From the NCBI RefSeq assembly GCF_003355155.1, contig NZ_CP031320.1, forward strand, positions 1,350,369-1,414,368: DNA of 64,000 nucleotides, in the 5' to 3' direction. Position numbers and translations under genes: made by a program. Source of the stretch: Streptomyces armeniacus. Lineage in GTDB: Bacteria > Actinomycetota > Actinomycetes > Streptomycetales > Streptomycetaceae. Shown one piece after another: positions 16,241 through 26,030 of the stretch. The first letter of the stretch is position 1; the number at the start of each line of letters is the position of its first letter. The notes under the pieces are model-generated. The model ran no database searches and was not told where the DNA came from. It was given only the letters and a program-made list of their open reading frames with translations.

Positions 16241-17106
16241 CGGGGTTCCCGTCGTTCGAGGAAGGCGGTCATGCCCTCGCGCGCCTCCTCGGAGGCGAAG
16301 AGGCGCGCCGAGCGCTCTGCGAGGCTATCGGCCTCGCGTTCGAACACCCGCAGCACCTCCGCCGTCGCCAGCCGCTTCGACTCCGCGAGGCCCTGCGGCG
16401 AGCCGCGCCGCAGCCCGTCCAGTACGGGTGCCAGGGCCGCGTCCGGGTCGTCGGCCGCGAGCGTCACCAGTCCGATACGGGCGGCCTCCGCGCCGTCGAA
16501 ACGCTCCCCTGTCAGGAAGTACCGTCCCGCCGCGCGCGGGTCGAGGCGCGGCAGCAGCGGCATCGAGATGACGGCAGGCGCCAGCCCGATACGCGCCTCC
16601 GTGAACGCGAACGTCGCACGCGGCCCCGCCACCGCGATGTCGCACGCCCCGAGCAGGCCCGTGCCGCCCGCGCGTACATGCCCGTCCGCGAGGCCGACGA
16701 CCGGCTTGGGGAAAGCGACCACCGTACGGAGCAGCCGCGCCAGGTCCAGCGCGGCGCCCGGCCCGTCGGCGGGCGCCGCGGTGGCCTCGCTCAGGTCGGC
16801 GCCCGCGCAGAACGTGCCCCCGGTGTGCGTAAGCAGCACCGCGCGCGCGGAGTCGTCCCGTTCGGCCGCCTCCAGCGCGGCGTACAGCTCGGCGACGAGG
16901 CGTGCGGAGAGCGCGTTGCGGTTGTGCGGGGAGTCCAGGGTGAGGGTGGTGATGCCGTGCGCGGAGGCGGTGCGTACGAGGGGCGCCTGGCCTCCGGCTG
17001 ATGTCCCTCCGTCCGATGACCGTCCGGCCGATGTCCCTCCGTACGCGTCCGCCGTGCCGGGCTTTCCGGGGCCTGTCGTGCTGACCTTCTCGGGTTCCGT
17101 CGTCAC
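16228..17106 (-). CDS. enoyl-CoA hydratase/isomerase family protein
   Basis: A 292-aa crotonase-fold enzyme. An N-terminal Gly/Ser/Thr-rich extension of about 40 residues precedes the domain. The oxyanion-hole segments are RNALSARLV and GTFCAGADLSE. The second catalytic Glu position is filled in FAFTEARIGLAPAV. The first (pairing with HVRAGGTGLLGACD) shows Arg-Ala in place of Glu-x-x-Gly variants, so substrate or reaction may differ from classical hydratases. The GTG at 17106 overlaps the ligase stop (GTGA). In the pathway it would hydrate an unsaturated, carboxylated acyl-CoA. Confidence 0.85.
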   Translation of the reverse strand: MTTEPEKVSTTGPGKPGTADAYGGTSAGRSSDGGTSAGGQAPLVRTASAHGITTLTLDSPHNRNALSARLVAELYAALEAAERDDSARAVLLTHTGGTFCAGADLSEATAAPADGPGAALDLARLLRTVVAFPKPVVGLADGHVRAGGTGLLGACDIAVAGPRATFAFTEARIGLAPAVISMPLLPRLDPRAAGRYFLTGERFDGAEAARIGLVTLAADDPDAALAPVLDGLRRGSPQGLAESKRLATAEVLRVFEREADSLAERSARLFASEEAREGMTAFLERREPRWVS

Positions 17107-18725
17107 GTACGCCTCCCCTTCTCGTCCTTCTCACGCAGTTGCCGCCGCAGGATCTTGCCGCTGGCGGCACGCGGCACCACGCCGACGAACTCCACCTGCC
17201 GCACCTTCTTGTACGCCGCCACCCGCCCGGCCACGTACGCCAGCACCTCGTCCGCCGTGACGGCCACGTCGCGGCGCGGCACGACGAACGCCTTCGGCAC
17301 CTCGTTGCCGTCGCCGTCCGCCACTCCGATGACCGCCGCGTCCGCGATGCCCGGGTGGGACAGCAGGACGGCCTCCAGGTCGGCGGGGGCGACCTGGTAA
17401 CCCTTGTACTTGATCAGCTCCTTGACCCGGTCGACCACGTACAGCCAGCCGTCCGCGTCCACCCACCCGATGTCCCCTGTGTGCAGCCAGCCGTCGGCGT
17501 CGATCAGCGCGTCGGTCTCGCCCGTGAGCCCCAGGTAGCCCTTCATCACCTGCGGCCCGCGGATCCAGATCTCGCCCTCCTCCCCCGCGCCCAGGTCCGC
17601 ACGCACACCCGTGCCCGCGCCCGTGCCCATGCCTCCGTCGGTGCCGTCCAGCGCCACGATGCGCATCTCCGTGCCCGGCAGCAGCTTGCCGACCGTCCCC
17701 AGGGGCGCGTCGTGTGCGGCGCGCGGCACCACGTGGGTGCCGGGTGACAGCTCGGTCATGCCGTACGCCTGCATCACCGTCGGCAGCCCGAGCCTGCGCG
17801 CGCACAGCCCGCTCAGCTCGGCGTCGAGCGGTGCGGCGGCGCTCACCAGGTACTCCACGGACGACAGGTCGTACGCGTCGACCGCCGGGTGCTTGGCGAG
17901 CGCGAGCACGATGGGCGGCGCCACGTACAACGCGTTCACGTGGTGCTTCTCGACCGCCGCGAGGAACTGCTCCAGTTCGAAGCGCGGCAGCACGATCACG
18001 GTCGCCCCGGCCCGTAGCGGCGCGTTCATCAGCGCGGTGAGGCCGTAGATGTGGAAGAACGGCAGCACCGCCAGCACCCGGTCGCCCGGCCCGCTGGGGA
18101 CGAGCGGCTGCAGCTGGGCGAGGTTGGTGGCGATGTTGCGGTGAGTGAGCATCACGCCCTTGGGCAACGCCGTGGTGCCCGAGGAGTAGGGCAGCGCGGC
18201 CACGTCCTCGGCGGGGTCGACGACGACGTGCGGCTCGGGCGCGGTGGACTGCCGCAGGTCCCGTACGGACCGGTGGCCCTCCGCCTCGTCGCAGACGAAG
18301 ATCTCGCTGACGCCGCCGGTCCGTTCCGCAGCCGTACGGGCGGTGTCCAGCAGCCCGGCGACGGTGACGATCCAGCGGGCGCCCGAGTCCTGCAGCTGGC
18401 GCGCGAACTCGTCGGCCGTGCACAGCGGGTGTACGGGTGTGACGGCGGCGCCCGCCATGCTGGCGGCGTAGAACACCGCCGGGTACGCGAGGCTGTTCGG
18501 GCTGTGCAGCGCCAGCACGTCGCCCTTCCGCACACCCGCGTCCGCGAGCCCCGCGGCGAGCCGCCGGGTGAACGCGTCGAGCTGCGCGTAGCTGAGCGAG
18601 GTGCCGTCCACCGCGTCGATCAGGGCCGTACGGTCCCCGTGCTCGGCGGTGGAACGGGCGAGCACCGCTTCGTGGATGGGCTGGTCGACGAGCGGGACGT
18701 CTGCGTACTCGCTGTGGAACACCAT
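17103..18725 (-). CDS. acyl-CoA synthetase, 4-coumarate/cinnamate:CoA ligase type
   Basis: A 540-aa adenylate-forming ligase that activates a carboxylic acid with ATP and CoA. Motifs: the P-loop YSSGTTALPKGVMLTHRN, the A5 segment MQAYGMTELSPGTH, the ribose-binding Asp in GWLHTGDIGWVD, the hinge VDRVKELIKYKGYQVAP and the catalytic Lys near the end in PRAASGKILRRQL. It resembles the S. coelicolor cinnamate:CoA ligase (SCO4383) in length and neighbourhood. In this operon it may instead activate a branched or terpenoid acid. A Gly/Thr-rich insert lies before GEIWIRGP. It precedes the hydratase gene with a 4-bp overlap. Confidence 0.9.
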   Translation of the reverse strand: MVFHSEYADVPLVDQPIHEAVLARSTAEHGDRTALIDAVDGTSLSYAQLDAFTRRLAAGLADAGVRKGDVLALHSPNSLAYPAVFYAASMAGAAVTPVHPLCTADEFARQLQDSGARWIVTVAGLLDTARTAAERTGGVSEIFVCDEAEGHRSVRDLRQSTAPEPHVVVDPAEDVAALPYSSGTTALPKGVMLTHRNIATNLAQLQPLVPSGPGDRVLAVLPFFHIYGLTALMNAPLRAGATVIVLPRFELEQFLAAVEKHHVNALYVAPPIVLALAKHPAVDAYDLSSVEYLVSAAAPLDAELSGLCARRLGLPTVMQAYGMTELSPGTHVVPRAAHDAPLGTVGKLLPGTEMRIVALDGTDGGMGTGAGTGVRADLGAGEEGEIWIRGPQVMKGYLGLTGETDALIDADGWLHTGDIGWVDADGWLYVVDRVKELIKYKGYQVAPADLEAVLLSHPGIADAAVIGVADGDGNEVPKAFVVPRRDVAVTADEVLAYVAGRVAAYKKVRQVEFVGVVPRAASGKILRRQLREKDEKGRRT

Positions 18726-18866
18726 GGCGGTCCCTCCGGGGTCGGGCCTGGCCGGCGCCGGCCGATCGGCCGGTGCGGGCTGGGTACGGGCCGTGCTCGT
18801 GCTCGTGCGGTCGCGTGCGTGCTGTCCGGCCTGCCCGCCCTGCGGGCGGTGCGCCGTCGCCTTCGC

Positions 18867-18943
18867 CTTCCGCCTTCCGGCTTCCGGCTTCCGGCTTCCG
18901 GCTTCCGGCTTCCGGCTTCCGGCTTCCGGCTTCCGGCTTCCGA
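18867..18943. repeat. heptanucleotide tandem array (CTTCCGG)
   Basis: Nine perfect CTTCCGG units (18874-18936) are flanked by CTTCCGC (18867-18873) and CTTCCGA (18937-18943), so 11 units in all. The array lies in the 230-bp gap between the acyl-CoA dehydrogenase stop and the CoA ligase start. The unit length is not a multiple of three and the array is prone to slippage. Confidence 0.95.
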
Positions 18944-18955
18944 ACGGTCAGCGGC

Positions 18956-20155
18956 TCAGTACGACTTGGGCAGGCCGAGGCTCTGGTGCGATACGTAGTT
19001 CAGGATCATCTCCCGGCTGACCGGTGCGATACGGGCGACGCGCGCCCCCGTGATCATGGAGGCCAGGCCGTACTCGCGGGTGAGGCCGTTGCCGCCCAGG
19101 GTGTGCACCGCCTGGTCCACGGCCCGTACGGCTGCCTCGCCCGCCGCGTACTTCGCCATGTTCGCCGCCTCTCCCGCGCCCGTGTCGTCGCCCGCGTCGT
19201 ACAGCTGGGCCGCCTTCCGGGTCATCAGCCGGGCCATTTCGATATCAATGTGTGCCTGCGCGAGCGGATGCGCAATCGCCTGGTGCGCACCGATCGGGTC
19301 CTTCCACACCTGGCGCGTGTTCGCGTAGTCGACCGCCTGCGCGATCGCGTACCGGGCCATCCCGAGCGCGAACGCGGCCGTCATGACGCGCTCCGGGTTG
19401 AGCCCGGCGAACAGCTGGAGCAGCCCCGCGTCCTCGTCGCCGACCAGCGCGGACGGCGGCAGCCGTACGTCCTCCAGCACCAGCTCGAACTGTTTCTCCG
19501 GAGCGAACAGTTCCATGTCGATGGCGCTGCGCGTGAAGCCGGGCGCGTCCCGCGGGACGATGAAGAGGCACGGCTTGAGCCTGCCCGTCTTCGCGTCCTC
19601 CGTACGGCCCACGATGAGCGTCGCGTCCGCGATGTCCACGCCGGAGACGAACACCTTGCGGCCGGTGAGCACCCAGTCGTCGCCGTCCCGGCGTGCGGTG
19701 GTGGTGATCCGGTGCGAGTTGGAACCGGCCTCCGGCTCGGTGATCCCGAACGCCATCGTGCGGCTGCCGTCGGCCAGTCCGGGCAGCCACTCGCGGCGCT
19801 GCTCCTCGGTGCCGAAGCGGGCGATGACGGTGCCGCAGATGGCGGGCGAGACGATGAGCATCAGCAGCGGGCAGCCGGCGACTCCCAGTTCCTCGAGGAC
19901 GATGGCCAGTTCCGTGATGCCCGCACCGCCGCCGCCGTACTCCTCGGGCAGGTTGACGCCGAGGTAGCCCGCCTTGGCGGCGTCGGCCCACAGCTCGTCG
20001 GGGTGCCGGCCGTCGCGGACGACGTCCTCGAAGTAGGCGCGGCCGTAGCGCTTGCCGACGGCGGCGACGGCGGCGCGCAGGGCGCGCTGCTCGTCGGTTT
20101 CCAGCATGGTCCCGAGCGCGGCGGTGCTGTCGGCGGCGGCGTGACTGGCGGTCAT
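18956..20155 (-). CDS. acyl-CoA dehydrogenase
   Basis: A 399-aa FAD flavoprotein that introduces an alpha,beta double bond into an acyl-CoA. Signatures: the N-terminal VNLPEEYGGGGAG, MAFGITEPEAGSNSHRI (flavin and substrate binding), DWVLTGRKVFVSGVD, and the C-terminal VHTLGGNGLTREYGLASMI. The usual catalytic Glu in YEGT is missing (IAPV instead). Glu255 in GLNPERV matches the alternative base position of isovaleryl-CoA dehydrogenase. This supports a beta-branched substrate such as an isovaleryl- or citronellyl-type CoA. It sits between carboxylase alpha and the CoA ligase. Confidence 0.9.
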   Translation of the reverse strand: MTASHAAADSTAALGTMLETDEQRALRAAVAAVGKRYGRAYFEDVVRDGRHPDELWADAAKAGYLGVNLPEEYGGGGAGITELAIVLEELGVAGCPLLMLIVSPAICGTVIARFGTEEQRREWLPGLADGSRTMAFGITEPEAGSNSHRITTTARRDGDDWVLTGRKVFVSGVDIADATLIVGRTEDAKTGRLKPCLFIVPRDAPGFTRSAIDMELFAPEKQFELVLEDVRLPPSALVGDEDAGLLQLFAGLNPERVMTAAFALGMARYAIAQAVDYANTRQVWKDPIGAHQAIAHPLAQAHIDIEMARLMTRKAAQLYDAGDDTGAGEAANMAKYAAGEAAVRAVDQAVHTLGGNGLTREYGLASMITGARVARIAPVSREMILNYVSHQSLGLPKSY

Positions 20156-20226
20156 ACGGGTCCCCTTGGGTCGGGTGCGGGCGGATGGGCGGTGCGTGTG
20201 GTCCGTACGGTGCGCGAAATGCGTCC

Positions 20227-20259
20227 GTACGGTGCGTGCGTACGGTGCGTGCGTACGGT
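20227..20259. repeat. 13-bp tandem repeat
   Basis: GTACGGTGCGTGC occurs 2.5 times (20227-20259), ending on the carboxylase alpha stop codon. It is another local expansion of the CCGTACGG theme. Confidence 0.6.
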
Positions 20260-22484
20260 CAGGGTGCGGCGGCCGGTGCGGCCGTCCCCTCGGTGGCTCC
20301 GGCGGCCCCGGCGGCTTCAGTGGCCTCGGTTGCCTGGGCGGGTGCGCCGTCGGCGGCCGTGGAGTGCGCGGCGGCCCCGTCGGCCCCGTCGGGCTCCCCG
20401 ACGACCGCCAGCACCACGCCCACCTCGACCTGCTGGCCGACCTCGGCGTGCAGCGCCCGCAGTACGCCCGCGGCGGGGGCCGTGAACTGGTGCTCCATCT
20501 TCATCGCCTCCAGCCACAGCAGCGGCTGCCCCGCCGCCACCGGCGAGCCCACGGTCAGTCCGTCCGCGATCCGTACGACGGTGCCGGGCAGCTGGGCGAG
20601 CAGCGAACCGGGCTCCGTACGGGCGGCCGTGTCGGGGAAGCGGGACAGCGCGGTGAAGGCGCAGGCACCGAGCGGCGAGTCCACGAAGACGCGAACGGCC
20701 GTGCCGGGGGCGCCCGTTGCGCCGGTGGCCTCCGCGTACACGCTGACCTCGAACGTACGGTGCACGCCGGCCACGTCCAGGACTACGCGGTCCGGTGCCG
20801 CCTCCACCAGCCGTACGCCGGGGAAGCCGTCGGCGGCGAGTCCGTCGCGGGTCAGTGCGTACGAGACGGTGTGCTCGGCGCCGTCCGGCTCGGAGCGGTA
20901 GCTCTTGCACTGCGGCTGCGACGGCACGTTCCGCCAGCCGCCGAGGCGTGCCGGGACGGCCGGGGCGGCGGCCGAGGACCGCCGCGCCGCCGCGTCGGCG
21001 AGCGCCGCCGCGAGGGCGGCGAGCCGCCGCGGGCCGCAGCGGCCGGCGGCGTCCGCGCCGTCGGCGGCGTCGGCGGCGCCCGTGGTGCCGTCCGCGTCGT
21101 CGTCCGCGCGCGCGGGTGGTGCGGTCAGTGCGTCCAGGTGGCGGTCGTAGAAGCCGGTGTCCAGCCGGGCGGCGGCGAAGTCCGGGTGCCGCAGGGAGCG
21201 TACGAGCAGCTCGCGGTTGGTCACCGGGCCGTGGACACGGGCCCGTTCCAGCGCGCGGGCCAGCGCCCGGACGGCCTCCGCGCGCGCGGGCGCCCAGGCG
21301 ATCACCTTGGCGAGCATCGGGTCGTAGTGCACGGACACCGTGCCGCCGTCCGCGATCCCGGAGTCCAGCCGCAGCCCGTGCGCCACCGTACGGTCGCCGC
21401 CCGGAGCGGTGGTCGCGCCCGGCACGTCGAGCCGGTGCAGCACGCCCGTCTGCGGCTGCCAGCCGCGCGCCGGGTCCTCCGCGTACAGCCGCGCCTCGAC
21501 GGCGTGGCCGCGCGGCGACGGCGGCTCCGCGGGCAGCCGTTCGCCCTCGGCGACGCGGATCTGCAGGGCCACCAGGTCCAGCCCGTACACGCACTCCGTG
21601 ACCGGGTGTTCCACCTGCAGCCGGGTGTTCATCTCCAGGAAGTACGCGCCCCCGTCCGCCGCGCCCTCGCCTGTGGGGAGCAGGAACTCGACGGTGCCCG
21701 CGCCCTCGTAGCCCACCGCGCGCGCGGCGCGTACCGCCGCCTTGTGCAGCGCCGTCCGCTGCCCGTCGGTCAGCCCGGGCGCGGGCGCCTCCTCGACGAC
21801 CTTCTGGTGGCGGCGCTGCAGCGAGCAGTCCCGCGTCCCGAGCGCCCACACCGTGCCGTGCCCGTCGGCGAGCACCTGCACCTCGACGTGCCGCCCGCGC
21901 TCGACGTACGGCTCGACGAAGACCTCGCCGTCCCCGAACGCGGCGGCCGCCTCCGCGCGCGCGGCGGTGATCTCGCCCGGCAGGGCGGCGAGTTCCCGTA
22001 CGACGCGCATTCCGCGCCCGCCGCCGCCCGCCACCGCCTTCACCAGCAGCGGCAGCTGCTCCGCACGCGCGTCCTCCGCCCGTACGGGTGCCAGCAGCGG
22101 CACGCCGGCCGCCGCCATCAACTCCTTGGCGCGGGTCTTGGACGCCATCGCGTCCATCGCGTCCGGCGGGGGGCCGATCCACACCAGGCCCGCGTCCCGT
22201 ACGGCGCGCGCGAACGCGGCATGCTCGGACAGGAAGCCGTAGCCGGGGTGCACGGCGTCCGCGCCCGCCGCCAGCGCCGCCCGGACGATCAGGTCGCCGC
22301 GCAGGTACGTGTCGGCCGGTGCGCTGCCCGGCAGCCGTACGGCCGCGTCCGCCTCCCGTACGTGCGGCGCGTCCGCGTCGTCGTCCGCGTACACCGCCAC
22401 CGTGCCGAGGCCCAGTTCGCGGCAGCTGCGGAAGATGCGCCGGGCGATCTCGCCGCGGTTCGCGACCAGTACGGATTCGATCAC
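20259..22484 (-). CDS. biotin-dependent acyl-CoA carboxylase alpha subunit
   Basis: A 741-aa protein combining biotin carboxylase and biotin carrier functions. From N to C: VLVANRGEIARR and HPGYGFLSEH (BC N-domain), the ATP-grasp glycine loop VKAVAGGGGRGMRVV, the catalytic segment FLEMNTRLQVEHPVTE, the BC C-domain, a linker, and the biotinylation motif EAMKMEH with Lys at about 662. A 40-residue Ala/Gly/Thr-rich tail follows. It pairs with the beta subunit 88 bp upstream. GTG at 22484 (VIESVLVANRGE) is preferred because AGGTGG lies upstream; 22496 is possible. Confidence 0.93.
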   Translation of the reverse strand: MIESVLVANRGEIARRIFRSCRELGLGTVAVYADDDADAPHVREADAAVRLPGSAPADTYLRGDLIVRAALAAGADAVHPGYGFLSEHAAFARAVRDAGLVWIGPPPDAMDAMASKTRAKELMAAAGVPLLAPVRAEDARAEQLPLLVKAVAGGGGRGMRVVRELAALPGEITAARAEAAAAFGDGEVFVEPYVERGRHVEVQVLADGHGTVWALGTRDCSLQRRHQKVVEEAPAPGLTDGQRTALHKAAVRAARAVGYEGAGTVEFLLPTGEGAADGGAYFLEMNTRLQVEHPVTECVYGLDLVALQIRVAEGERLPAEPPSPRGHAVEARLYAEDPARGWQPQTGVLHRLDVPGATTAPGGDRTVAHGLRLDSGIADGGTVSVHYDPMLAKVIAWAPARAEAVRALARALERARVHGPVTNRELLVRSLRHPDFAAARLDTGFYDRHLDALTAPPARADDDADGTTGAADAADGADAAGRCGPRRLAALAAALADAAARRSSAAAPAVPARLGGWRNVPSQPQCKSYRSEPDGAEHTVSYALTRDGLAADGFPGVRLVEAAPDRVVLDVAGVHRTFEVSVYAEATGATGAPGTAVRVFVDSPLGACAFTALSRFPDTAARTEPGSLLAQLPGTVVRIADGLTVGSPVAAGQPLLWLEAMKMEHQFTAPAAGVLRALHAEVGQQVEVGVVLAVVGEPDGADGAAAHSTAADGAPAQATEATEAAGAAGATEGTAAPAAAP

Positions 22485-22572
22485 TACGCCACCCACCTGC
22501 TCAGCCGTTCACTGTCTTGACCGTTTGATCGTCTGACCGTTCGCATGCCGGATGTCCAACGTGCGCGCCCGT

Positions 22573-24222
22573 TCACATCCGGAAGACGCCGAAGCCGCCC
22601 CGCGCTCCTTCGACGGGCGCCGTGTGGATCGCCGACAGGCACAGCCCGAGCACCGTGCGCGTGTCGCGCGGATCGATCACCCCGTCGTCGTACAGCCGGC
22701 CGGACAGGAACATCGGCAGCGACTCCGACTCGATCTGCTCCTCGACCATCGTGCGCAGCGCAGCGTCGTTCTCCTCGTCGTACGGCTGCCCCTTCGCCGC
22801 CGCCGACTCGCGCATCACGATGGACAGCACGCCCGCCAGCTGCTGCGGGCCCATGACGGCCGACTTGGCGCTGGGCCAGGCGAAGAGGAAGCGCGGGTCG
22901 TAGGCGCGGCCGCACATGCCGTAGTGCCCGGCGCCGTAGCTCGCGCCCATCAGCACGGACAGGTGCGGGACCTTCGAGTTGGACACCGCGTTGATCATCA
23001 TCGCGCCGTGCTTGATGATGCCGCCCTGCTCGTACTCCCTGCCGACCATGTAGCCGGTCGTGTTGTGCAGGAAGACCAGCGGGATGTCGCGCTGGTTCGC
23101 CAGCTGGATGAACTGCGTGGCCTTCTGCGACTCCTCGCTGAACAGCACCCCGCGCGCGTTCGCGAGGATCCCCACCGGATAGCCGTGCAGCCGTGCCCAG
23201 CCGGTCGCCAGGCTGGCGCCGTAGAGCGGCTTGAACTCGTCGAACTCCGAGCCGTCCACCACGCGCGCGATCACCTCACGCGGGTCGAACGGCACCTTCA
23301 GCTCGCCCGGCACGATGCCCAGCAGCTCGTCCTCGTCGTACCGGGGCGGTGCGGCGGGCGGCGGATCGGCGTGCGCCTTGCGCCAGTTCAGGCGGGCGAC
23401 GACGCGGCGGGCGCGGTGCAGCGCGTCCGGCTCGTCCACCGCGAAGTAGTCCGCGAGCCCCGACGTACGGGCGTGCATCTCGGCGCCGCCCAGCTCCTCG
23501 TCGCCGGACTCCTCGCCGGTCGCCATCTTCACCAGCGGCGGCCCACCGAGGAACACCTTCGACCGCTCCTTGACCATGATCACGTGGTCGGACATGCCGG
23601 GCACGTACGCGCCGCCCGCCGTGGAGTTCCCGAACACGACCGCCACGGTGGGGATTCCGGCCTCGGAGAGCCGCGTGAGGTCGCGGAAGAGGGCGCCGCC
23701 GGGGATGAAGATCTCCTTCTGGCTGGGCAGATCGGCGCCGCCGGACTCGACGAGGCTGATACACGGCAGTCTGTTCGCATAGGCGATCTCGTTCGCGCGC
23801 AGTGCCTTCTTCAGCGTCCAGGGGTTGCTGGCGCCGCCGCGTACGGTCGGGTCGTTCGCGGTGATCAGGCACTCGACGCCGGACACCGTGCCGATGCCGG
23901 TGACGAGGGAGGCGCCCACCGTGTAGTCGCTGCCCCAGGCGGCCAGCGGCGACAGTTCGAGGAACGGCGTGTCCGGGTCGACCAGCAGCTCGATCCGCTC
24001 CCTGGCCAGCAGCTTCCCCCGCTTCCGGTGCCGGGCGACGTACTTCTCGCCGCCGCCCGCCGTGGCCTTGGCGTGCTCCGCCTCCAGCTCGGCGAGCTTG
24101 CCGAGCATGGCGGCGCGGTTCTCGGCGTACGCGGGGGACGCGGTGTCCAGCGCCGTACGCAGCACGGGGGCGGCGTCGGCCTGCGCGCTCCCGGGAGCGG
24201 CGGATACGTTCGTAGTGGTCAC
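22573..24222 (-). CDS. acyl-CoA carboxylase beta subunit (MCC/geranyl-CoA type)
   Basis: A 549-aa carboxyltransferase that moves CO2 from biotin to an acyl-CoA. Visible are LVESGGADLPSQKEIFIPGG, the oxyanion-forming VFGNSTAGGAYVPGMSDH, FLGGPPLVKMATGEESGDEE, GYPVGILANARGVLFSEES and the C-terminal GASYGAGHYGMCGRAYDPRF. The last three are closer to 3-methylcrotonyl- and geranyl-CoA carboxylases than to propionyl-CoA carboxylase. The GTG at 24222 overlaps the upstream gene by 4 bp and has GGAGG in range. With the alpha subunit it should form a cytoplasmic alpha6beta6-type complex. Confidence 0.92.
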   Translation of the reverse strand: MTTTNVSAAPGSAQADAAPVLRTALDTASPAYAENRAAMLGKLAELEAEHAKATAGGGEKYVARHRKRGKLLARERIELLVDPDTPFLELSPLAAWGSDYTVGASLVTGIGTVSGVECLITANDPTVRGGASNPWTLKKALRANEIAYANRLPCISLVESGGADLPSQKEIFIPGGALFRDLTRLSEAGIPTVAVVFGNSTAGGAYVPGMSDHVIMVKERSKVFLGGPPLVKMATGEESGDEELGGAEMHARTSGLADYFAVDEPDALHRARRVVARLNWRKAHADPPPAAPPRYDEDELLGIVPGELKVPFDPREVIARVVDGSEFDEFKPLYGASLATGWARLHGYPVGILANARGVLFSEESQKATQFIQLANQRDIPLVFLHNTTGYMVGREYEQGGIIKHGAMMINAVSNSKVPHLSVLMGASYGAGHYGMCGRAYDPRFLFAWPSAKSAVMGPQQLAGVLSIVMRESAAAKGQPYDEENDAALRTMVEEQIESESLPMFLSGRLYDDGVIDPRDTRTVLGLCLSAIHTAPVEGARGGFGVFRM

Positions 24223-26030
24223 GGCAGCAAATCCTCCGGTATGTCGACGTGCCGCGCCCGCAGCCACTCGCCGAGCGCCTTCGCCTGCGGGTCGAAACGG
24301 GCCTGCGCGGCGACGCCCTCGCCGAGGAGGCCGTCGATGACGAAGTTGACGGCGCGGAGATTGGGCAACAGGTGCCGGGTGACGGGCAGTTCGCGTACCT
24401 CCGGGAGCAGCTCGCGCAGCCGCTCCACGGTCAGCTCGTGCGCCAGCCAGCGCCAGGCTTCGTCGCCGCGCGGCGTCTCGGGCACCCACACGCCGACGTT
24501 CGCGCTGCCCCCCTTGTCCCCGCTGCGTGCGCCCGCCAGCGCCCCGAGGGGAGCGCGCCGTACAGGGCCGGACGGCAGCGGCGGCGGCAGCGCGGGGTCG
24601 CCGACGGGCGTGAGCTCCCTCGTACGTGCCGGGTGCGGGATCGCGCGCCGTTCACCGTCCGGCAGCACGGCCGTGTGCGGCACTTCCGCCGCGGGCACGT
24701 ACGCAGCCTCGAACACTCCGTACGGTGCGCCCTTTCCGGGCGGCGCGGTGACGTGGAAACCCGGGTAGCTGGCGAGCGCCAGCTCGACGGCGGCGCCGCT
24801 GACAGCGCGCCCGACGACGGCCTCGTCCGGGTCCCGTACGACCAGCCGCAGCAGCGCGCTCGCCTCCTCCTGTACGGAGGCGTCCGCGTGATCCGTACGG
24901 GCGAGCGTCCAGCGCACGTCGGCGGGCGGTTTCGCGGCACCCGTCCCGCTGCTGAAGTGCGCCGTCATCTGCTCCCGTACGAGTGCGGCTTTCTCCTCGA
25001 CGTCGAGTCCGGTCAGGACGAACACGACCTCGTTGCGGAAGCCGCCGAACCGGGTGAGCCCGGCCTTCAGCGTGGGAGGCGGCGCCTCCCCGCGCACGCC
25101 CTCGATCCGCACCCGGTCCGTGCCGTCCTGCGTCAGCCGTACGGTGTCCAGCCGCGCCGTCACGTCCGGGCCGGCGTAACGGGCCCCGGCGGTCTCGTAC
25201 AGCAGCTGCGCCGTCACCGTCCCCACGGTCACCGCGCCCCCCGTACCGGGGTGCTTGGTGACCACGGCGGTGCCGTCGGCCTGGATCTCGGCGAGGGGGA
25301 AGCCGGGGTGTCGCGCGTCGACGCGTTCGCGCGCGAAGAAGGCGTAGTTGCCGCCGGTCGCCTGCGTACCGCACTCCAGCACGTGCCCGGCGACGACCGC
25401 GCCGGCGAGCGCGTCCAGGTCGCCCTCGCCCCAGCCGAAGTGCGCGGCGGCGGCGCCGCTCACGAGGGCGGCGTCGGTGACGCGGCCGGTGACGACGACG
25501 TCGGCACCCGCGCGCAGACAGGCGGCGATTCCGGCGCCGCCGAGGTACGCGTTGGCGGTGAGGTACGCGTCGGCCGTGCGACCGCTGCCCGTACGGTCGC
25601 TGCCCGTGAGGCCGCTGTCCGTACGGTCGCTGTCCGCGCCGCCGCCGTCCCCGCCCGGCAGGAGGTCGCGCCGGGCCAGCAGGTCGTCGCCCTCCACGTG
25701 GGCCACGCGCACGGGCACCCCCACGCGCTCGGTCAACTCCCGTACGGCGGCGGCGAGTCCCGCCGGGTTCAGACCGCCCGCGTTGACGACGAGCCGCACG
25801 CCCCGCTCGTGGGCCAGGCCGAGGCACGTTTCGAGCTGGCGCAGGAAGGTCTTGGCGTATCCCGCCCGCGGGTCCTTCATCCGGTCGCGGGCGAGGATCA
25901 GCATCGTCAGCTCGGCGAGGTAGTCGCCGGTCAGCACGTCCAGCGGGCCGCCGGCGAGCATCTCGCGGAGGGCGTCGAAGCGGTCGCCGTAGAAGCCGGA
26001 GGCGTTCCCGACGCGCAGGGGGCCGCTCAC
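24219..26030 (-). CDS. AtuA-like protein (DUF1446)
   Basis: A 603-aa protein of the family named for AtuA of Pseudomonas acyclic terpene utilisation; its biochemical role is still not settled. It starts [20 protein letters not shown], with family blocks [38 protein letters not shown] and [20 protein letters not shown]-terminal domain (about 480 onward) contains [20 protein letters not shown], like AtuA C-terminal proteins. A repetitive Asp/Ser/Gly/Thr insert of about 25 residues lies near 115, encoded by GTACGGTCGCTG repeats. The GTG at 26030 overlaps the upstream gene by 4 bp. Confidence 0.85.
   Translation of the reverse strand: MSGPLRVGNASGFYGDRFDALREMLAGGPLDVLTGDYLAELTMLILARDRMKDPRAGYAKTFLRQLETCLGLAHERGVRLVVNAGGLNPAGLAAAVRELTERVGVPVRVAHVEGDDLLARRDLLPGGDGGGADSDRTDSGLTGSDRTGSGRTADAYLTANAYLGGAGIAACLRAGADVVVTGRVTDAALVSGAAAAHFGWGEGDLDALAGAVVAGHVLECGTQATGGNYAFFARERVDARHPGFPLAEIQADGTAVVTKHPGTGGAVTVGTVTAQLLYETAGARYAGPDVTARLDTVRLTQDGTDRVRIEGVRGEAPPPTLKAGLTRFGGFRNEVVFVLTGLDVEEKAALVREQMTAHFSSGTGAAKPPADVRWTLARTDHADASVQEEASALLRLVVRDPDEAVVGRAVSGAAVELALASYPGFHVTAPPGKGAPYGVFEAAYVPAAEVPHTAVLPDGERRAIPHPARTRELTPVGDPALPPPLPSGPVRRAPLGALAGARSGDKGGSANVGVWVPETPRGDEAWRWLAHELTVERLRELLPEVRELPVTRHLLPNLRAVNFVIDGLLGEGVAAQARFDPQAKALGEWLRARHVDIPEDLLP

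Noticed and set aside
18867..18943. CRISPR array
   Set aside because: The CTTCCGG units are 7 bp and have no spacers; no cas genes are present anywhere in the window.
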